Assembly (NCBI GenBank): GCA_052387675.1
Contig: JBQTIY010000012.1
Coordinates: 3,582-67,581, forward strand
DNA: 64,000 nucleotides
Source of the DNA: JBQTIY01 sp052387675
GTDB lineage: Bacteria > Planctomycetota > B15-G4
Direction: 5' to 3'
In this document: piece by piece, positions 15,957 to 25,247 of the stretch
Layout of the letters: the number at the start of each line of letters is the position of its first letter
How positions within the stretch are numbered: position 1 is the first letter of the stretch
Translations under genes and position numbers: made by a program
Notes under the pieces: generated by a model
The model's database searches: none
Told to the model about the DNA's origin: nothing
Seen by the model: the letters and a program-made list of their open reading frames with translations, nothing else

Positions 15957-17440
15957 GCAGCACAGCAGCCGCGCGCTGGGAACCGGTCATCGGCCTCGAA
16001 GTCCATGTGCAGCTCGCGACGGCCACGAAACTCTTCTGCCGCTGCGCAGCGCGCTTCGGCGCGCCGCCCAACTCGCTCGTCTGCCCGGTCTGCACAGGGC
16101 AGCCCGGCGTGCTGCCGGTCTTCAATCGGCAAGCGCTGCTGCTCGGCGTGCGCGCCGGCCTCATGCTCGGCTGCACGCTCGACACGCTCGTGCGTTTCGA
16201 CCGCAAGAATTACTTCTATCCCGACCTGCCCAAGGGCTACCAGATCAGCCAAAGCGACCGGCCGCTCTGCCGCGAAGGCCATCTGGACTTCCACGGTGCC
16301 GACGGCGCCCCGCGCCGCGTGCGCATCGTCCGTGCGCATCTGGAAGAGGACAGCGGCAAGATCATTCACCCGGCCGGACTGCCCTTCTCGCTCGTGGATC
16401 TCAACCGCGCCGGCACGCCGCTGCTGGAGATTGTCTCCGGCCCGGATCTGCGTAGCCCCGAGGAGGCCGCGCTCTATCTGCAGGCCATGCGGCGCACGCT
16501 GCGCTACGCCGGCGTTTCCGAATGCGACCTCGAGAAGGGCAGCTTCCGCTGCGACGCCAACATCTCGCTGCGGCGCGCCGGCACGACCGCCTTCGGCACC
16601 CGCGCCGAGATCAAGAACCTGAACTCCTTCAAATTCGTGTCCCAGGCCCTGCAAGCGGAAATCGAGCGGCAGGGTGCGCTGCTGGACAGTGGCGGGCGCG
16701 TGGTGCAAGAAACCATGGCCTTTGACCCGGCCAGCGGCCTCACTCGCGCGATGCGCAGCAAAGAGGACGCGCACGACTACCGCTACTTTCCCGAGCCCGA
16801 CCTGCCGCCCTTTCCCGTGGACGCCTGCCTCGCGCCCGAATCGCTGGCCGGCCTGATGAGCAGCCTGCCCGAAGCGCCGCTTGTGCGCCGCCAGCGTTTC
16901 CAGGAGCAGCTCGGCCTGGGAGCCTCCGAGGCCGAGGCGCTCGTGGCGGAGCCCGAACTCGCCTCGGTCTTCGAGGCCGTGCTGGCCAGTGGCTTGGAGC
17001 AGGGCAGCCGCCTGCCAGCGAGCAGCGTGGCCAGCTTCGTGCTCAACGACCTGCTGCGTCTGGCCAATGAGCGCAAGCGCGCCCTCGGCGAACTCGCCGT
17101 GACACCCGCGCGCCTCGCCGGACTCGTGCGGCTCGTGGCGGACGGAACGCTTTCGGTGCAGGCCGCGCGCTTGGTGGTGGTGTCCATGGAAGACCGGCCC
17201 GGGCGCAGCGCCCGCGACGTCGCTCAGGATCTGGACTTGCTGCAAGTCTCGGATGCCGGTGAGCTGCAGGACCTCGTGGCCCGCGTGCTCACCGAGCAGC
17301 ACGAACTCGTCGAGCGCTACCGCGGCGGCCGCGTCGCGGCCTTCAACGCCCTGCTCGGCGCAGTCATGAAGGCCAGCGGCGGCAAGGCCAACCCGGCCAC
17401 CGTGCGCTCACTGCTCGAGCGGGGGCTTGCTCGCGCCTGA
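15953..17440 (+). CDS. gatB: Asp/Glu-tRNA amidotransferase subunit B
   Basis: The subunit that binds and phosphorylates mischarged tRNA and performs the transamidation. At 495 residues it has the normal length. Diagnostic sequence includes VIGLEVHVQLAT (~12), NSLVCPVCTGQPG, the YPDLPKGYQISQ loop, HLEEDSGK, LVDLNRAGTPLLEIV and CDANISLRR. A C-terminal YqeY-like helical domain ends NPATVRSLLERGLARA. It is translationally coupled to gatA by ATGA. The last 33 bases overlap, tail to tail, the end of the metalloprotease gene on the other strand, which is an unusually tight convergent arrangement. Confidence 0.95.
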   Translation: MSSTAAARWEPVIGLEVHVQLATATKLFCRCAARFGAPPNSLVCPVCTGQPGVLPVFNRQALLLGVRAGLMLGCTLDTLVRFDRKNYFYPDLPKGYQISQSDRPLCREGHLDFHGADGAPRRVRIVRAHLEEDSGKIIHPAGLPFSLVDLNRAGTPLLEIVSGPDLRSPEEAALYLQAMRRTLRYAGVSECDLEKGSFRCDANISLRRAGTTAFGTRAEIKNLNSFKFVSQALQAEIERQGALLDSGGRVVQETMAFDPASGLTRAMRSKEDAHDYRYFPEPDLPPFPVDACLAPESLAGLMSSLPEAPLVRRQRFQEQLGLGASEAEALVAEPELASVFEAVLASGLEQGSRLPASSVASFVLNDLLRLANERKRALGELAVTPARLAGLVRLVADGTLSVQAARLVVVSMEDRPGRSARDVAQDLDLLQVSDAGELQDLVARVLTEQHELVERYRGGRVAAFNALLGAVMKASGGKANPATVRSLLERGLARA

Positions 17441-18403
17441 GGCGGCCTCGGCTGCGGCCTTCGCATCGGCGCGCGCCTCGAGTTCCTCGGCCCAGCGCAC
17501 CTTGAAGACTTCGAAGTCGGCCACTTCGGCCAGGCTCAGCGGATGGCTCGCGAAGACGTGTTCGAAGAAGGGCTCGCCGCCGAACTCGTAGGCCGCCTTC
17601 GCAAAGAGCCGCCCCTGCGCATACTGCACGAACTTCATGCGTGCGATGGCATTCACCAGGCCTTTGCCGAAGGCTTCGGCCGCCCCATCGCTGGCCCGGC
17701 CCTGCAGCACACGGGCTCCACGCGCCTCTTCGAGGGTCGGCGCCTCCAGCGGTTTGCGCCGGGCTTGCACACTGGCGAGTTCCGCAGCCCAGGTGGCGCG
17801 TCCCTCGATGAGGCTCATCAGCGCCTGGAGTTCGGGCAGGCGCTCCGGCGTCTTGACCAGAGCGAGCAGATCGCCAGGCATGGGCATGGCCCGGTAGACC
17901 TGGTCGTCGTAGGCGTGCGTGAGTTCGTGCGCAATGACGCCAAAGAGTAAGTCCTCGACCGCCCGACGCCCCCCCGCGGATGCGGCACCCGCTGACTCGC
18001 GACGCGCCACGTCCTCGAGCACATCCTCGATGACGTAGAGCACTTTCTCGTCAGGCAGATAGCGGCCCAGCATGGCGCGTGAGAACACGAGATCGGCGAT
18101 CCAGTCCATGCCCGAGGTCACGCCGGAGTGCTCGTCGAGCGTGCGGGAATAGGCCTCGCGACGCGCGAGCGCCTCGTCCGCGGTGAGCAGGATCACCGGA
18201 ACTTCCTGCGGCAGGCGCAGGCCGGCGCCTTCGGCCAGCGCCAGCAGGGCCTCTTGGCGAATGCGCTCCACGTCTTGCGCTGTGAAGAGCCGCGCCCGCT
18301 CCTGCAGCGCGACCTGGACAACGGACGGCGTCACGTCCTGCGCGCAGGCGCAGCCCACCAGGACCGTGACCAGCAAAGCGGCAGGCATGGAGAGCGGGCG
18401 CAT
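17408..18403 (-). CDS. Putative zinc metalloprotease lipoprotein
   Basis: A 331-residue exported protein. The N terminus has a short signal ending LVGC (lipobox; Cys ~18), with a signal peptidase I site after CAQ as an alternative. The key motif is AHELTHAYDDQ (~160), an HExxH zinc-binding site, with a possible third ligand Glu in LMSLIEGRATWAAE about 45 residues on, as in gluzincins. The rest is helical, with no recognised domain. Substrate is unknown. The C-terminal tail is rich in Ala and Glu and overlaps gatB. A TAGACT hexamer lies nine bases before the ATG; the GGAG next to the ATG is too close to serve as a Shine-Dalgarno. Confidence 0.65.
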   Translation of the reverse strand: MRPLSMPAALLVTVLVGCACAQDVTPSVVQVALQERARLFTAQDVERIRQEALLALAEGAGLRLPQEVPVILLTADEALARREAYSRTLDEHSGVTSGMDWIADLVFSRAMLGRYLPDEKVLYVIEDVLEDVARRESAGAASAGGRRAVEDLLFGVIAHELTHAYDDQVYRAMPMPGDLLALVKTPERLPELQALMSLIEGRATWAAELASVQARRKPLEAPTLEEARGARVLQGRASDGAAEAFGKGLVNAIARMKFVQYAQGRLFAKAAYEFGGEPFFEHVFASHPLSLAEVADFEVFKVRWAEELEARADAKAAAEAASGASKPPLEQ

Positions 18404-18412
18404 CTCCAGGGA

Positions 18413-18418
18413 AGTCTA
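18413..18418 (-). promoter_or_regulatory. Putative -10 (TAGACT) of the metalloprotease gene
   Basis: TAGACT ends nine bases before ATG 18403, leaving at most a two- or three-base leader. Confidence 0.35.
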
Positions 18419-18482
18419 CGATTTTGGCGCAGGCCACCCGAGGATCGAGCCGGTGAGACTCGCGAGGCGAGGGCTGCTAGCG

Positions 18483-18488
18483 CACAAT
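18483..18488 (+). promoter_or_regulatory. Putative -10 (CACAAT), leaderless start of the amidohydrolase gene
   Basis: CACAAT is six bases (CCCGGC) before ATG 18495; an upstream TGCTAGCG is an alternative. There is no Shine-Dalgarno. Confidence 0.4.
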
Positions 18489-18494
18489 CCCGGC

Positions 18495-20423
18495 ATGCCC
18501 AATGCAGCCACTCCGCACCGACACATCCGCGCCCTGGCCCTCTTTCACAGCCTCCTCCGGCGTGGACGCACACACCTCGTGCGCGCCCTGCTTCTGCCGG
18601 GGCTTCTGGCCTGCGCACCGCCGGCACAGCCAGTTCAGGCCCCACTCGCCCTGCAGGCCGGCCAGCAGACTTTGCCGCTCAGCTCGGCGGTCGCCGCGGA
18701 CAGCACCCGCGCCGACGACCTTGCCGCCGCGCGGGCGCTCTTCGAGCGCAACGTGGCAGCCATCCAACTCCGCAATCGCGAGGGCTATCTGGCCTGCTAC
18801 GAAGCGAGCGAGCACTTGGTGCGCGTTGGATCCACCGGTCCGGCTTTTGGCTATCCCGAGTTCGAGCGCAGTGTCACCGGTGACTGGCCGGTGCAGCTCA
18901 TTGCGCGCGACGTGAAGCTCCACTGGCTCGGCCCTGGGCTGGTCTGGGGCAGCTATCGTTATCGCGTCATCGAGGCCGCAGGCCTGGCGCGCGAGGGGCT
19001 CTCCGAGCGGCTCTTTCGCCGCGGCGAGGACGGCTGGCGCATCGTCGTAACCAGCGCCTTCGAGCAGCCGGCCGGCACGCCGGCGCCGCCTTGCGCGCTG
19101 GTCGGCGCTACGGTCTACGACGGCAGCGAGGCGCCGCCGATTCGCGACGCGGTGATCGTGGTGCGCGAGGGCCGCATTGCCGCCATCGGCCCGCGCGCCA
19201 GCACCGAGATTCCCGCCGATGTCGAGAGCATCGATCTCAACGGCCGCTTCCTCGTGCCCGGTCTCATCGACACGCACGTGCACTACAGCCAGACCGGCTG
19301 GGCGGACGGCCGCCCCGACGCCTGGGATGTGCGCAGCGAGCATCCCTATGCGGAGGTCCAAGCCACGCTGCAAGCGCAGCCGGAGCGATTTCACCGCGCC
19401 TTCCTGCACAGCGGTGTGACCGCGGTCTTCGACGTGGGCGGCTATCCCTGGACTCGGCACTTGGGTGCCACGACCGAGCTCTCGCCCGACGCGCCGCACC
19501 TCCGGGCCGCGGGGCCGCTGCTCACCACCTGGGACCCGGGGCCGGCGGTGAACCTGCCGGATCAACAGCAGTTCGTGCTGCTGCGGGACGAGGCCGGCGC
19601 GCGCGCTGCCGTGGCCAGCCATGCGGCCCAGGGCAGCGCGGCGATCAAGCTCTGGTTCATCGTGCGAGATCCGGCCACGCTGCCCGAGTTGGGGCGTCTC
19701 GCGGCGGCGGCCGGCGCCGCCGCGCGCGAGCACGGACTGCCCTTCATCGTGCACGCCACGGGCCTGGCCGAGGCCAGGCTGGCGGTCGAGGCCGGCGCCA
19801 CGCTGCTGGTGCACAGCGTGGAAGACCAGGCGGTGGACGAGGCCTTCATCACCGCCTGCCGCGAGCGCGGCGTCTTTTATTGCCCGACCCTCACGGTGCA
19901 TCGCGGCTACGAACTGCTCTTTGAGCGGCGCCTCGACGAGACGCTGGGCAATCAGCTCCTCGCCGTGGATTCGAGCGTGCGGCAACTCGTGCAGAGCACG
20001 GCACAGCTCCCCGTCGACCCGCGCGACACTCCAGCCGAACGCGCCCGACGGGCCGAGCGCGGCGAGCGACGGCAGGCGCTCATGGCGGCAAATCTCAGCC
20101 GCCTTCACGCAGGCGGCGTGCGCGTCGTGCTCGGCACCGACGCCGGCAATCCGCTCACGCTGCACGGGCCGTCGGTGTTCCCTGAGTTGGAGGCCATGCA
20201 GGCCGCCGGATTGGCCCCCCGGGCCGTCCTCACCGCCGCCACGCGCGATGCGGCTCTGGCTATGGGGCGAGGCGAGGACTTGGGGCTCCTGGCTCCTGGC
20301 CGGGTGGCGGACCTGCTGGTTTTGGTGCGGGATCCTGCCCTGGATATTGCCGGCCTGCGCAGCCTGAACCTCGTCATGCGGGCGGGCGTCCTGCAGCAGC
20401 GCGGCCGACTGGCCGGACGATGA
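18495..20423 (+). CDS. NTF2-like/amidohydrolase fusion lipoprotein
   Basis: A 642-residue exported protein. A long basic N terminus precedes a hydrophobic signal ending LLAC (lipobox, Cys ~36). Residues ~70-180 look like a SnoaL/DUF4440 (NTF2-like) domain (RALFERNVAAIQLRNREGYLACY, ERLFRRGEDGWRIVV). Residues ~185-640 form an imidazolonepropionase-type amidohydrolase: metal ligands GLIDTHVHYS, a Lys in AAIKLWFIV, His residues in FIVHATG and LLVHSVED, and VVLGTDAGNP near 545. The substrate is unknown, and secreted prolidase- or hydantoinase-like activities are possible. The upstream in-frame ATG at 18183 would overlap the metalloprotease gene and lacks a signal peptide. The Kelch gene follows after 22 bases. 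Confidence 0.75.
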   Translation: MPNAATPHRHIRALALFHSLLRRGRTHLVRALLLPGLLACAPPAQPVQAPLALQAGQQTLPLSSAVAADSTRADDLAAARALFERNVAAIQLRNREGYLACYEASEHLVRVGSTGPAFGYPEFERSVTGDWPVQLIARDVKLHWLGPGLVWGSYRYRVIEAAGLAREGLSERLFRRGEDGWRIVVTSAFEQPAGTPAPPCALVGATVYDGSEAPPIRDAVIVVREGRIAAIGPRASTEIPADVESIDLNGRFLVPGLIDTHVHYSQTGWADGRPDAWDVRSEHPYAEVQATLQAQPERFHRAFLHSGVTAVFDVGGYPWTRHLGATTELSPDAPHLRAAGPLLTTWDPGPAVNLPDQQQFVLLRDEAGARAAVASHAAQGSAAIKLWFIVRDPATLPELGRLAAAAGAAAREHGLPFIVHATGLAEARLAVEAGATLLVHSVEDQAVDEAFITACRERGVFYCPTLTVHRGYELLFERRLDETLGNQLLAVDSSVRQLVQSTAQLPVDPRDTPAERARRAERGERRQALMAANLSRLHAGGVRVVLGTDAGNPLTLHGPSVFPELEAMQAAGLAPRAVLTAATRDAALAMGRGEDLGLLAPGRVADLLVLVRDPALDIAGLRSLNLVMRAGVLQQRGRLAGR

Positions 20424-20433
20424 GAGGGCGGGC

Positions 20434-20439
20434 GAGAAT
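20434..20439 (+). promoter_or_regulatory. Putative -10 (GAGAAT) before the Kelch gene
   Basis: GAGAAT lies six bases before ATG 20446. The gene could also simply be read through from the amidohydrolase, since the gap is only 22 bases. Confidence 0.3.
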
Positions 20440-20445
20440 CCGCTT

Positions 20446-23400
20446 ATGATGGGCGCCACGATGAGGCCGGCCCGCCCGAAGTCCGCGCTGCGCCTGCTCG
20501 CCGGCAGTTCGAGTCTTCTGCTCGTGCTGTGGCTGAGCAGTCTCTTCGCCGCCACGGTTCAGGCTCAGTCCAGCAGCGTGATCTACGGCACGGGCTGCGG
20601 CGGCGCCTTGCCCGCTCCCACCATCAGCTTCACGGGCTCGAACGTGCCCGGTGAGTACGCGGCCGTCCATCTGGCGGGCGCACCGGCAGGCGCCTTCGTC
20701 GTCATGCAAATTGGCTTCTCCGATACGACCTCGAACTTCGGTCCGCTGCCGGTCGATGTCTCCGGCGTGCCCGGTGTTGCGCCCGGCTGCTTCCTGCGGA
20801 ACTCCTCCGAGATCCGCGTCATCGCGAATGCGAATCCGGACGGCACCCTCAAGTTCGGTTTCAAAGTGCCCGCCGCGCTCGGCAGCGACCTGTTCTTCCA
20901 GTGGGCCGTCGTGGAGCAGCTCGAGCCGCTGCTCATCACCTTCTCCCCTGGGCTGCAGCTCTCGATTTTCACCGACTCGCTGATGCACGTGGTCATCCTC
21001 GCGCCGCAGACCGTCGTGGACTACGACGGCAACGGATCCGAGCCGGTGCTGCTCGATGGCACGGGCAGCCACACGCACGACCCGCAGGCCCAGCTCACAG
21101 CCTGGGAGTGGAGCGAGGCCGGCACGCCGCTGGGCAGCGGTGAGATTGTCACGGCCGAGCTCGGGCTGGGACCGCATCTCGTCACGCTCGAGATCGCCGA
21201 TGACGACCTGCCGCCCGACACGTTGCTCGATAGCCACGCGCTCAGCGTCGTGCCGGCGAGCGCGGTGCCCGGCGTGCTGGCGCGCTACTACGACGCCAGT
21301 CAGGCCGTCGGCGGGCCCGCGAGTCTGCTCGGCGCCGTGCCCGTCAACGCTGATTACAGCGAAGTGCTGAGCGAGCTGGCGGTGGAAGGCGGCGGCAGTG
21401 TGGGCGGCTCGCCCTTCACCGGCGAAGTGCTCGTTGTGCTCAAGGCCCAGGTGGCCTTGCCGGTCACCGACACCTGGACCTTCAGCTTGAGTGGCGGCAG
21501 CGAGCACCGGCTCTACGTGGACGGCTTGCTGGTCCCCGGTCCCGCCCCGACACCGCTGCTGCTCGCCGCCGGGGCGCATGCCGTCGAGGCGCGCTTCGCC
21601 GTCGCGACACTCGGCCAACTGCCGCTGCTCGTGAGCCTGGCGCAGGGAGCGGGCCCGGCGACGCCGATCCCCGGCGCTCTGCTCACTCACAACGCCGGCG
21701 CGGCCGGACCGGTCATCAATCTCCTCACGCCGGCCGCCGGCACGGCCGACGGCGGCAACAGCGTGGTGCTGGATGGCACGGGCTTCTTCCCCGCCGCAGC
21801 CGTCACTGTGCATTGGGGTGCCAGCGCACTGACCCTTGCTGATGGCCTGAGCATCACGCCCGAGCGCATCGAGTTCCTGTCGCCGCCACATGCCGTGGGC
21901 AACCTGAGCGTCTCTGTGGAAACGCCGGCAGGCACCAGCAACAGCAAGAGCTTCAGTTACGTCAGCGGCGGCCCCGTGCCCGTGAACTTCACGCGCGTGC
22001 TGCTCGAACGCTCGCCATCCCCCACGAGTGCCGACTGGGGCCCCGACGGGCGCCTCTACGTCACGTCGCTGAGCGGCGAGCTGCGCGCCTACAGCTTCGA
22101 CGAAGACTGGAATCTGCTCGGCGTCGACGTCTACCCGGGCGTCTCGAACCTGCCCAATAGCGACTCCCTGGGCCTGGCCTTCAATCCCTTCGATCCACCC
22201 TCGCCGGTGCGCGTTTATGTAAGTCACGCCAAGCTCTATGCCGACGGCGGCGGCGCACTGAGCGGGCCGTCCACCTACTGGGGCGCGGTCTCAGTGCTGA
22301 CTGGTCCGGACTTCGACGCACCGCAGCCGCTCGTCACCGGGCTAGCGCAGAGCAATAGCGGGCACGCCGTGAATGGACTGGCCTTCGATGACAATGGCGA
22401 CCTGCTCATTGCCGTGGGCTGCAACACGAATGCCGGCGTGGCCTACATCACGATGGGAATGCTGCCCGAGTCGCCGCTTTCCGGAGCGATCCTAAAAGCG
22501 GAAACCTCGCGGCCTGACTTTCAGGGCGCGGTGAGCTATGTGCACGAGGTCAGCGGTCTGCCGGACCAGGATCAGCGCCAGGGCGAAGAGGTGCTCGTGG
22601 CCCCCGGCAGTCACCTGAGCGTGCAAGCGTCCGGACTGCGCAACCCCTACGACCTCGTCTACACGACGTCGCGGCGGCTGTACGCCTCGGACAACGGCCC
22701 GAACACGAACTACGGTCCGGCCAGCACCGGCCCCAGCAGCACGGGCCCGCCGCCTGAACAGCCCGACGAGATCTTGCTGATCGAGGCCGACAACTACTAC
22801 GGCAGCGCCAACCGCGCGCGCGGCGCTGCCGATCCGCGGCAGGACGTGTACTACGACACGGTCGCGCCTTCGCAGCCGAGTGTCTTCACGCAAGCACTCC
22901 TCGTCCTGCCGAGCAGTCAAGACGGCATCACCGAGTACCGCGCGGCCACCTTCGGCGGTCAGATGCTCGGCGAACTCCTCGTGCAGCGCTGGCAGGCCGG
23001 CGCCACGCGGCTGAAACTCGCACCCGCTGGCCGGGCCATTGTGTCGGCCACGCCCGTCCTGCCGGTCACAGGTGCACTCGATCTCGTGCAGGGTCCCGGC
23101 GGCGCGCTCGTGGCCATCGATCAGTTCCATAGCGAACTGGAGGTGCTTGCGCCGGTGAACTCATCGGGCGGCAGCGCCATGGCCGTGCTCGATCTCTTCC
23201 CCTGGCGCGCGCCGATGAGCGGCGGAGTGCCCTTCGTGCTCGGTGGGCGCGGCTTCGGCACGCTGCTCGATACGGCAGTCTTCTTCGATGGGCAGCAGGC
23301 TGCGCTCACCGCCGTCAGCCCGCAGCGCATCGAAGGGCTGCTGCCTGCACTGCTGGTGCCGGACGATGCCCTGGTGGATGTCTTGGTCGTTTCGGCGGGC

Positions 23401-24531
23401 CAGGCCAACTCGCTGCCGAAAGCCTTCCGTCCACTGATGCCCCAGCCCGGCTCCGCGCCGGGCTTCTGGGGCGGCGGCGACAGCAGCGGCGGCGGCGAGT
23501 TGCCCAAGACATTGCCCTTCCCGCTGCCCCACGCCGCAGGCGCCGTGATCCAGGGTCAGTTGCTGGTTGTGGGCGGCCATGCCAGCGGAGTTCTGGGCGG
23601 CCTCGGCCAGCCCGGCACTTTCTCGCTCGCGCTGCCGCAGCTCGACGGCAGCAGCGCCAATGGAACGGACGCGCTCGGCGGCTCACCGGCACCCGGCGCC
23701 GACTGGATCCTGCGCGCCGAGCGTCCCTTCCCCGGCGCCGCCCACGCGGCGGTGGCCCTGCCCGACGGGCGACTCGCACTGATCGGAGGCTTCGGAGGCG
23801 GCAGTGAGGGCCGGCTGCAGTTCTACAACCCGCAGAGCAACCAGTGGACACTGGGCGCCAATCTGCCCTGGGCCGGCGGTGGCGTCGCGGCCACGGTGAT
23901 CGGCGGCCGCATCTTCGCTGCGGGCGGACTCATCGGCAGCCCGGCCGGCCCCGCGACGAGTGCGGCAGCCGTCTACGACATCCAAACCGGCCTCTGGTCG
24001 CCGCTGCCCGCCCTGCCGGCGCCGCGAGCCTTCGCCGCGGCCGGCACCGAAGGTGCCGCTCCCGGCAGCGCCGTCGCCGGTTCCGGAAAGTTTTGGATCT
24101 TTGGCGGACGCAGCGGCACCACGCCCGCGCTCGGCGCCTCGCAAGACGTGCAGGTCTACAACCCCGCCAATGGCCTGTGGGACTGGAGCGAGGTGCCCTT
24201 CTCCTCGCTGTCTTCGCTGCCGTCGGCTCGCAGCGGAAGTGCTCAGGCTCTGTGGTGGCGCGGCGAGTTCTACCTCGTGGGCGGCGAGGCTTCGCTCAAT
24301 CAAGGCCCAGGCGGCGCCGGAGGCGGCGCACAGCCAGCGCTGCACGCTCGCGTCGATGTGCTGAATCCCCTCACCGGCGTCTGGCGTCTGGAGGCCGAGT
24401 TGCCCACGCCGCGCACCGGCTGCGCCTTCGCGCTCTACCAGGGACGCTACTTCGTCGTGGGCGGCGCGGAATTGCAGGCCGGCGGGACGCTGCTGCCCAG
24501 CACCGCCGTCGAGGTCTTCACGCGCCAGTGA
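20446..24531 (+). CDS. Giant secreted multidomain protein with sorbosone-dehydrogenase-like and Kelch propellers
   Basis: A 1361-residue exported protein with a signal peptide (~1-42, ending VQAQ). In order: a planctomycetal-type beta domain ending DLFFQWAVVE (~45-170); a PKD-like region (~180-275); a PA14-like segment (PGVLARYYDAS ... TWTFSLSGGSEHRLYVDG, ~280-400); an IPT/TIG domain (~425-505); a beta-propeller resembling glucose/sorbosone dehydrogenases (TSADWGPDGRLYVTSLSG, SGLRNPYDLVYT, ~515-895); a second IPT/TIG domain (~920-990); and Kelch repeats (~1025-1360; VVGG, LIGGFGG, IFGGRSG, LVGGEAS, VVGGAEL). No catalytic residues are certain, so an extracellular binding or sugar-oxidising role is inference. 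The methyltransferase gene overlaps its stop (GTGA). Confidence 0.8.
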   Translation: MMGATMRPARPKSALRLLAGSSSLLLVLWLSSLFAATVQAQSSSVIYGTGCGGALPAPTISFTGSNVPGEYAAVHLAGAPAGAFVVMQIGFSDTTSNFGPLPVDVSGVPGVAPGCFLRNSSEIRVIANANPDGTLKFGFKVPAALGSDLFFQWAVVEQLEPLLITFSPGLQLSIFTDSLMHVVILAPQTVVDYDGNGSEPVLLDGTGSHTHDPQAQLTAWEWSEAGTPLGSGEIVTAELGLGPHLVTLEIADDDLPPDTLLDSHALSVVPASAVPGVLARYYDASQAVGGPASLLGAVPVNADYSEVLSELAVEGGGSVGGSPFTGEVLVVLKAQVALPVTDTWTFSLSGGSEHRLYVDGLLVPGPAPTPLLLAAGAHAVEARFAVATLGQLPLLVSLAQGAGPATPIPGALLTHNAGAAGPVINLLTPAAGTADGGNSVVLDGTGFFPAAAVTVHWGASALTLADGLSITPERIEFLSPPHAVGNLSVSVETPAGTSNSKSFSYVSGGPVPVNFTRVLLERSPSPTSADWGPDGRLYVTSLSGELRAYSFDEDWNLLGVDVYPGVSNLPNSDSLGLAFNPFDPPSPVRVYVSHAKLYADGGGALSGPSTYWGAVSVLTGPDFDAPQPLVTGLAQSNSGHAVNGLAFDDNGDLLIAVGCNTNAGVAYITMGMLPESPLSGAILKAETSRPDFQGAVSYVHEVSGLPDQDQRQGEEVLVAPGSHLSVQASGLRNPYDLVYTTSRRLYASDNGPNTNYGPASTGPSSTGPPPEQPDEILLIEADNYYGSANRARGAADPRQDVYYDTVAPSQPSVFTQALLVLPSSQDGITEYRAATFGGQMLGELLVQRWQAGATRLKLAPAGRAIVSATPVLPVTGALDLVQGPGGALVAIDQFHSELEVLAPVNSSGGSAMAVLDLFPWRAPMSGGVPFVLGGRGFGTLLDTAVFFDGQQAALTAVSPQRIEGLLPALLVPDDALVDVLVVSAGQANSLPKAFRPLMPQPGSAPGFWGGGDSSGGGELPKTLPFPLPHAAGAVIQGQLLVVGGHASGVLGGLGQPGTFSLALPQLDGSSANGTDALGGSPAPGADWILRAERPFPGAAHAAVALPDGRLALIGGFGGGSEGRLQFYNPQSNQWTLGANLPWAGGGVAATVIGGRIFAAGGLIGSPAGPATSAAAVYDIQTGLWSPLPALPAPRAFAAAGTEGAAPGSAVAGSGKFWIFGGRSGTTPALGASQDVQVYNPANGLWDWSEVPFSSLSSLPSARSGSAQALWWRGEFYLVGGEASLNQGPGGAGGGAQPALHARVDVLNPLTGVWRLEAELPTPRTGCAFALYQGRYFVVGGAELQAGGTLLPSTAVEVFTRQ

Positions 24532-25247
24532 CCGCCGCCCGACCCCGCGCCAGCCGCGCCGAGCTGGAGCAGGTCTTCCTGCACACGATCGGCTGGAAAC
24601 GCTGGGACATCCAGTCTCGCCGCGTTTTTGACTTTCTTTGCGCGGCCTCGGCCAGTGTCAGCGAGGACGCGGTGGTCGTGGATGTGGGCGCGGGCGAATC
24701 GCACTGCGAGGCCTTCTTTCGGCATGGCCGCTATATCGCGGTGGATTTCGCCAAGGGCGATGCGCGCTGGGACTACTCGCGGCTGCACCTCATCGCGGAC
24801 GTGCAGTCGCTGCCGCTCGCCGACGGCTGCGCCGACCTCGTGCTCAACGTGGTGGTGCTGGAGCATGTCCCGCGCCCGGACCAGCTTCTGCGCGAAGCGA
24901 GCCGCATCCTGCGGCCGGGCGGGCGGCTCATCCTGTGCGCCCCCATGGCGGCCGGCGAGCACCAGGTGCCCTACGACTTTTTCCGCTACACGCGCTACGG
25001 TCTCACGCAGCTCTGCGAACAGGCTGGTCTGCGCGTCGAATCAGTGCAGGGCTCCAACGGCCCCTTCTACACCGGCATGAAACTCACGCGGAATTCCTTG
25101 AGCAGCATCGAGAACCGCTTCGTGCGCAGTCTCTTCAAGCGCATCTTTGACTGGGTGCTGCTGCCCTTGGCTGAGCGCCAGTTCACGCGCGAGCGCAAGG
25201 ACGACTACCCGATGCTCTTTTTGTGCGCCGCCGTGCGCACGCCTTAG
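24528..25247 (+). CDS. SAM-dependent methyltransferase (Methyltransf_11-like)
   Basis: A cytoplasmic class I methyltransferase of 239 residues. Motif I is VVVDVGAGESHC (~49-60), the second-strand acidic residue is in YIAVDF, and the post-I region reads SLPLADGCADLVLNVVVLEHV, followed by LREASRILRPGGRLILCAP. The start is GTG 24528, overlapping the TGA of the Kelch gene by four bases (GTGA); the open frame extends much further upstream but only as a shadow of the Kelch gene. The family often acts on lipids, quinones or glycans, and the substrate here is unknown. Coupling to a secreted protein gene is odd and may be only a transcriptional convenience. Confidence 0.82.
   Translation: MTAARPRASRAELEQVFLHTIGWKRWDIQSRRVFDFLCAASASVSEDAVVVDVGAGESHCEAFFRHGRYIAVDFAKGDARWDYSRLHLIADVQSLPLADGCADLVLNVVVLEHVPRPDQLLREASRILRPGGRLILCAPMAAGEHQVPYDFFRYTRYGLTQLCEQAGLRVESVQGSNGPFYTGMKLTRNSLSSIENRFVRSLFKRIFDWVLLPLAERQFTRERKDDYPMLFLCAAVRTP

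Noticed and set aside
18477..20555. A 692-codon open frame antisense to the amidohydrolase gene, and similar long antisense frames (5433-6503, 6752-7978, 7846-9651, 12842-13885, 20374-22227, 53266-55659)
   Set aside because: They are shadows produced by GC-rich third positions. They have no recognisable domains, odd composition (Arg/His/Gly rich) and lie wholly over well-supported genes.
24300..24527. Methyltransferase starting far upstream at 23844
   Set aside because: That part of the frame only mirrors the Kelch gene; the methyltransferase fold begins after GTG 24528.
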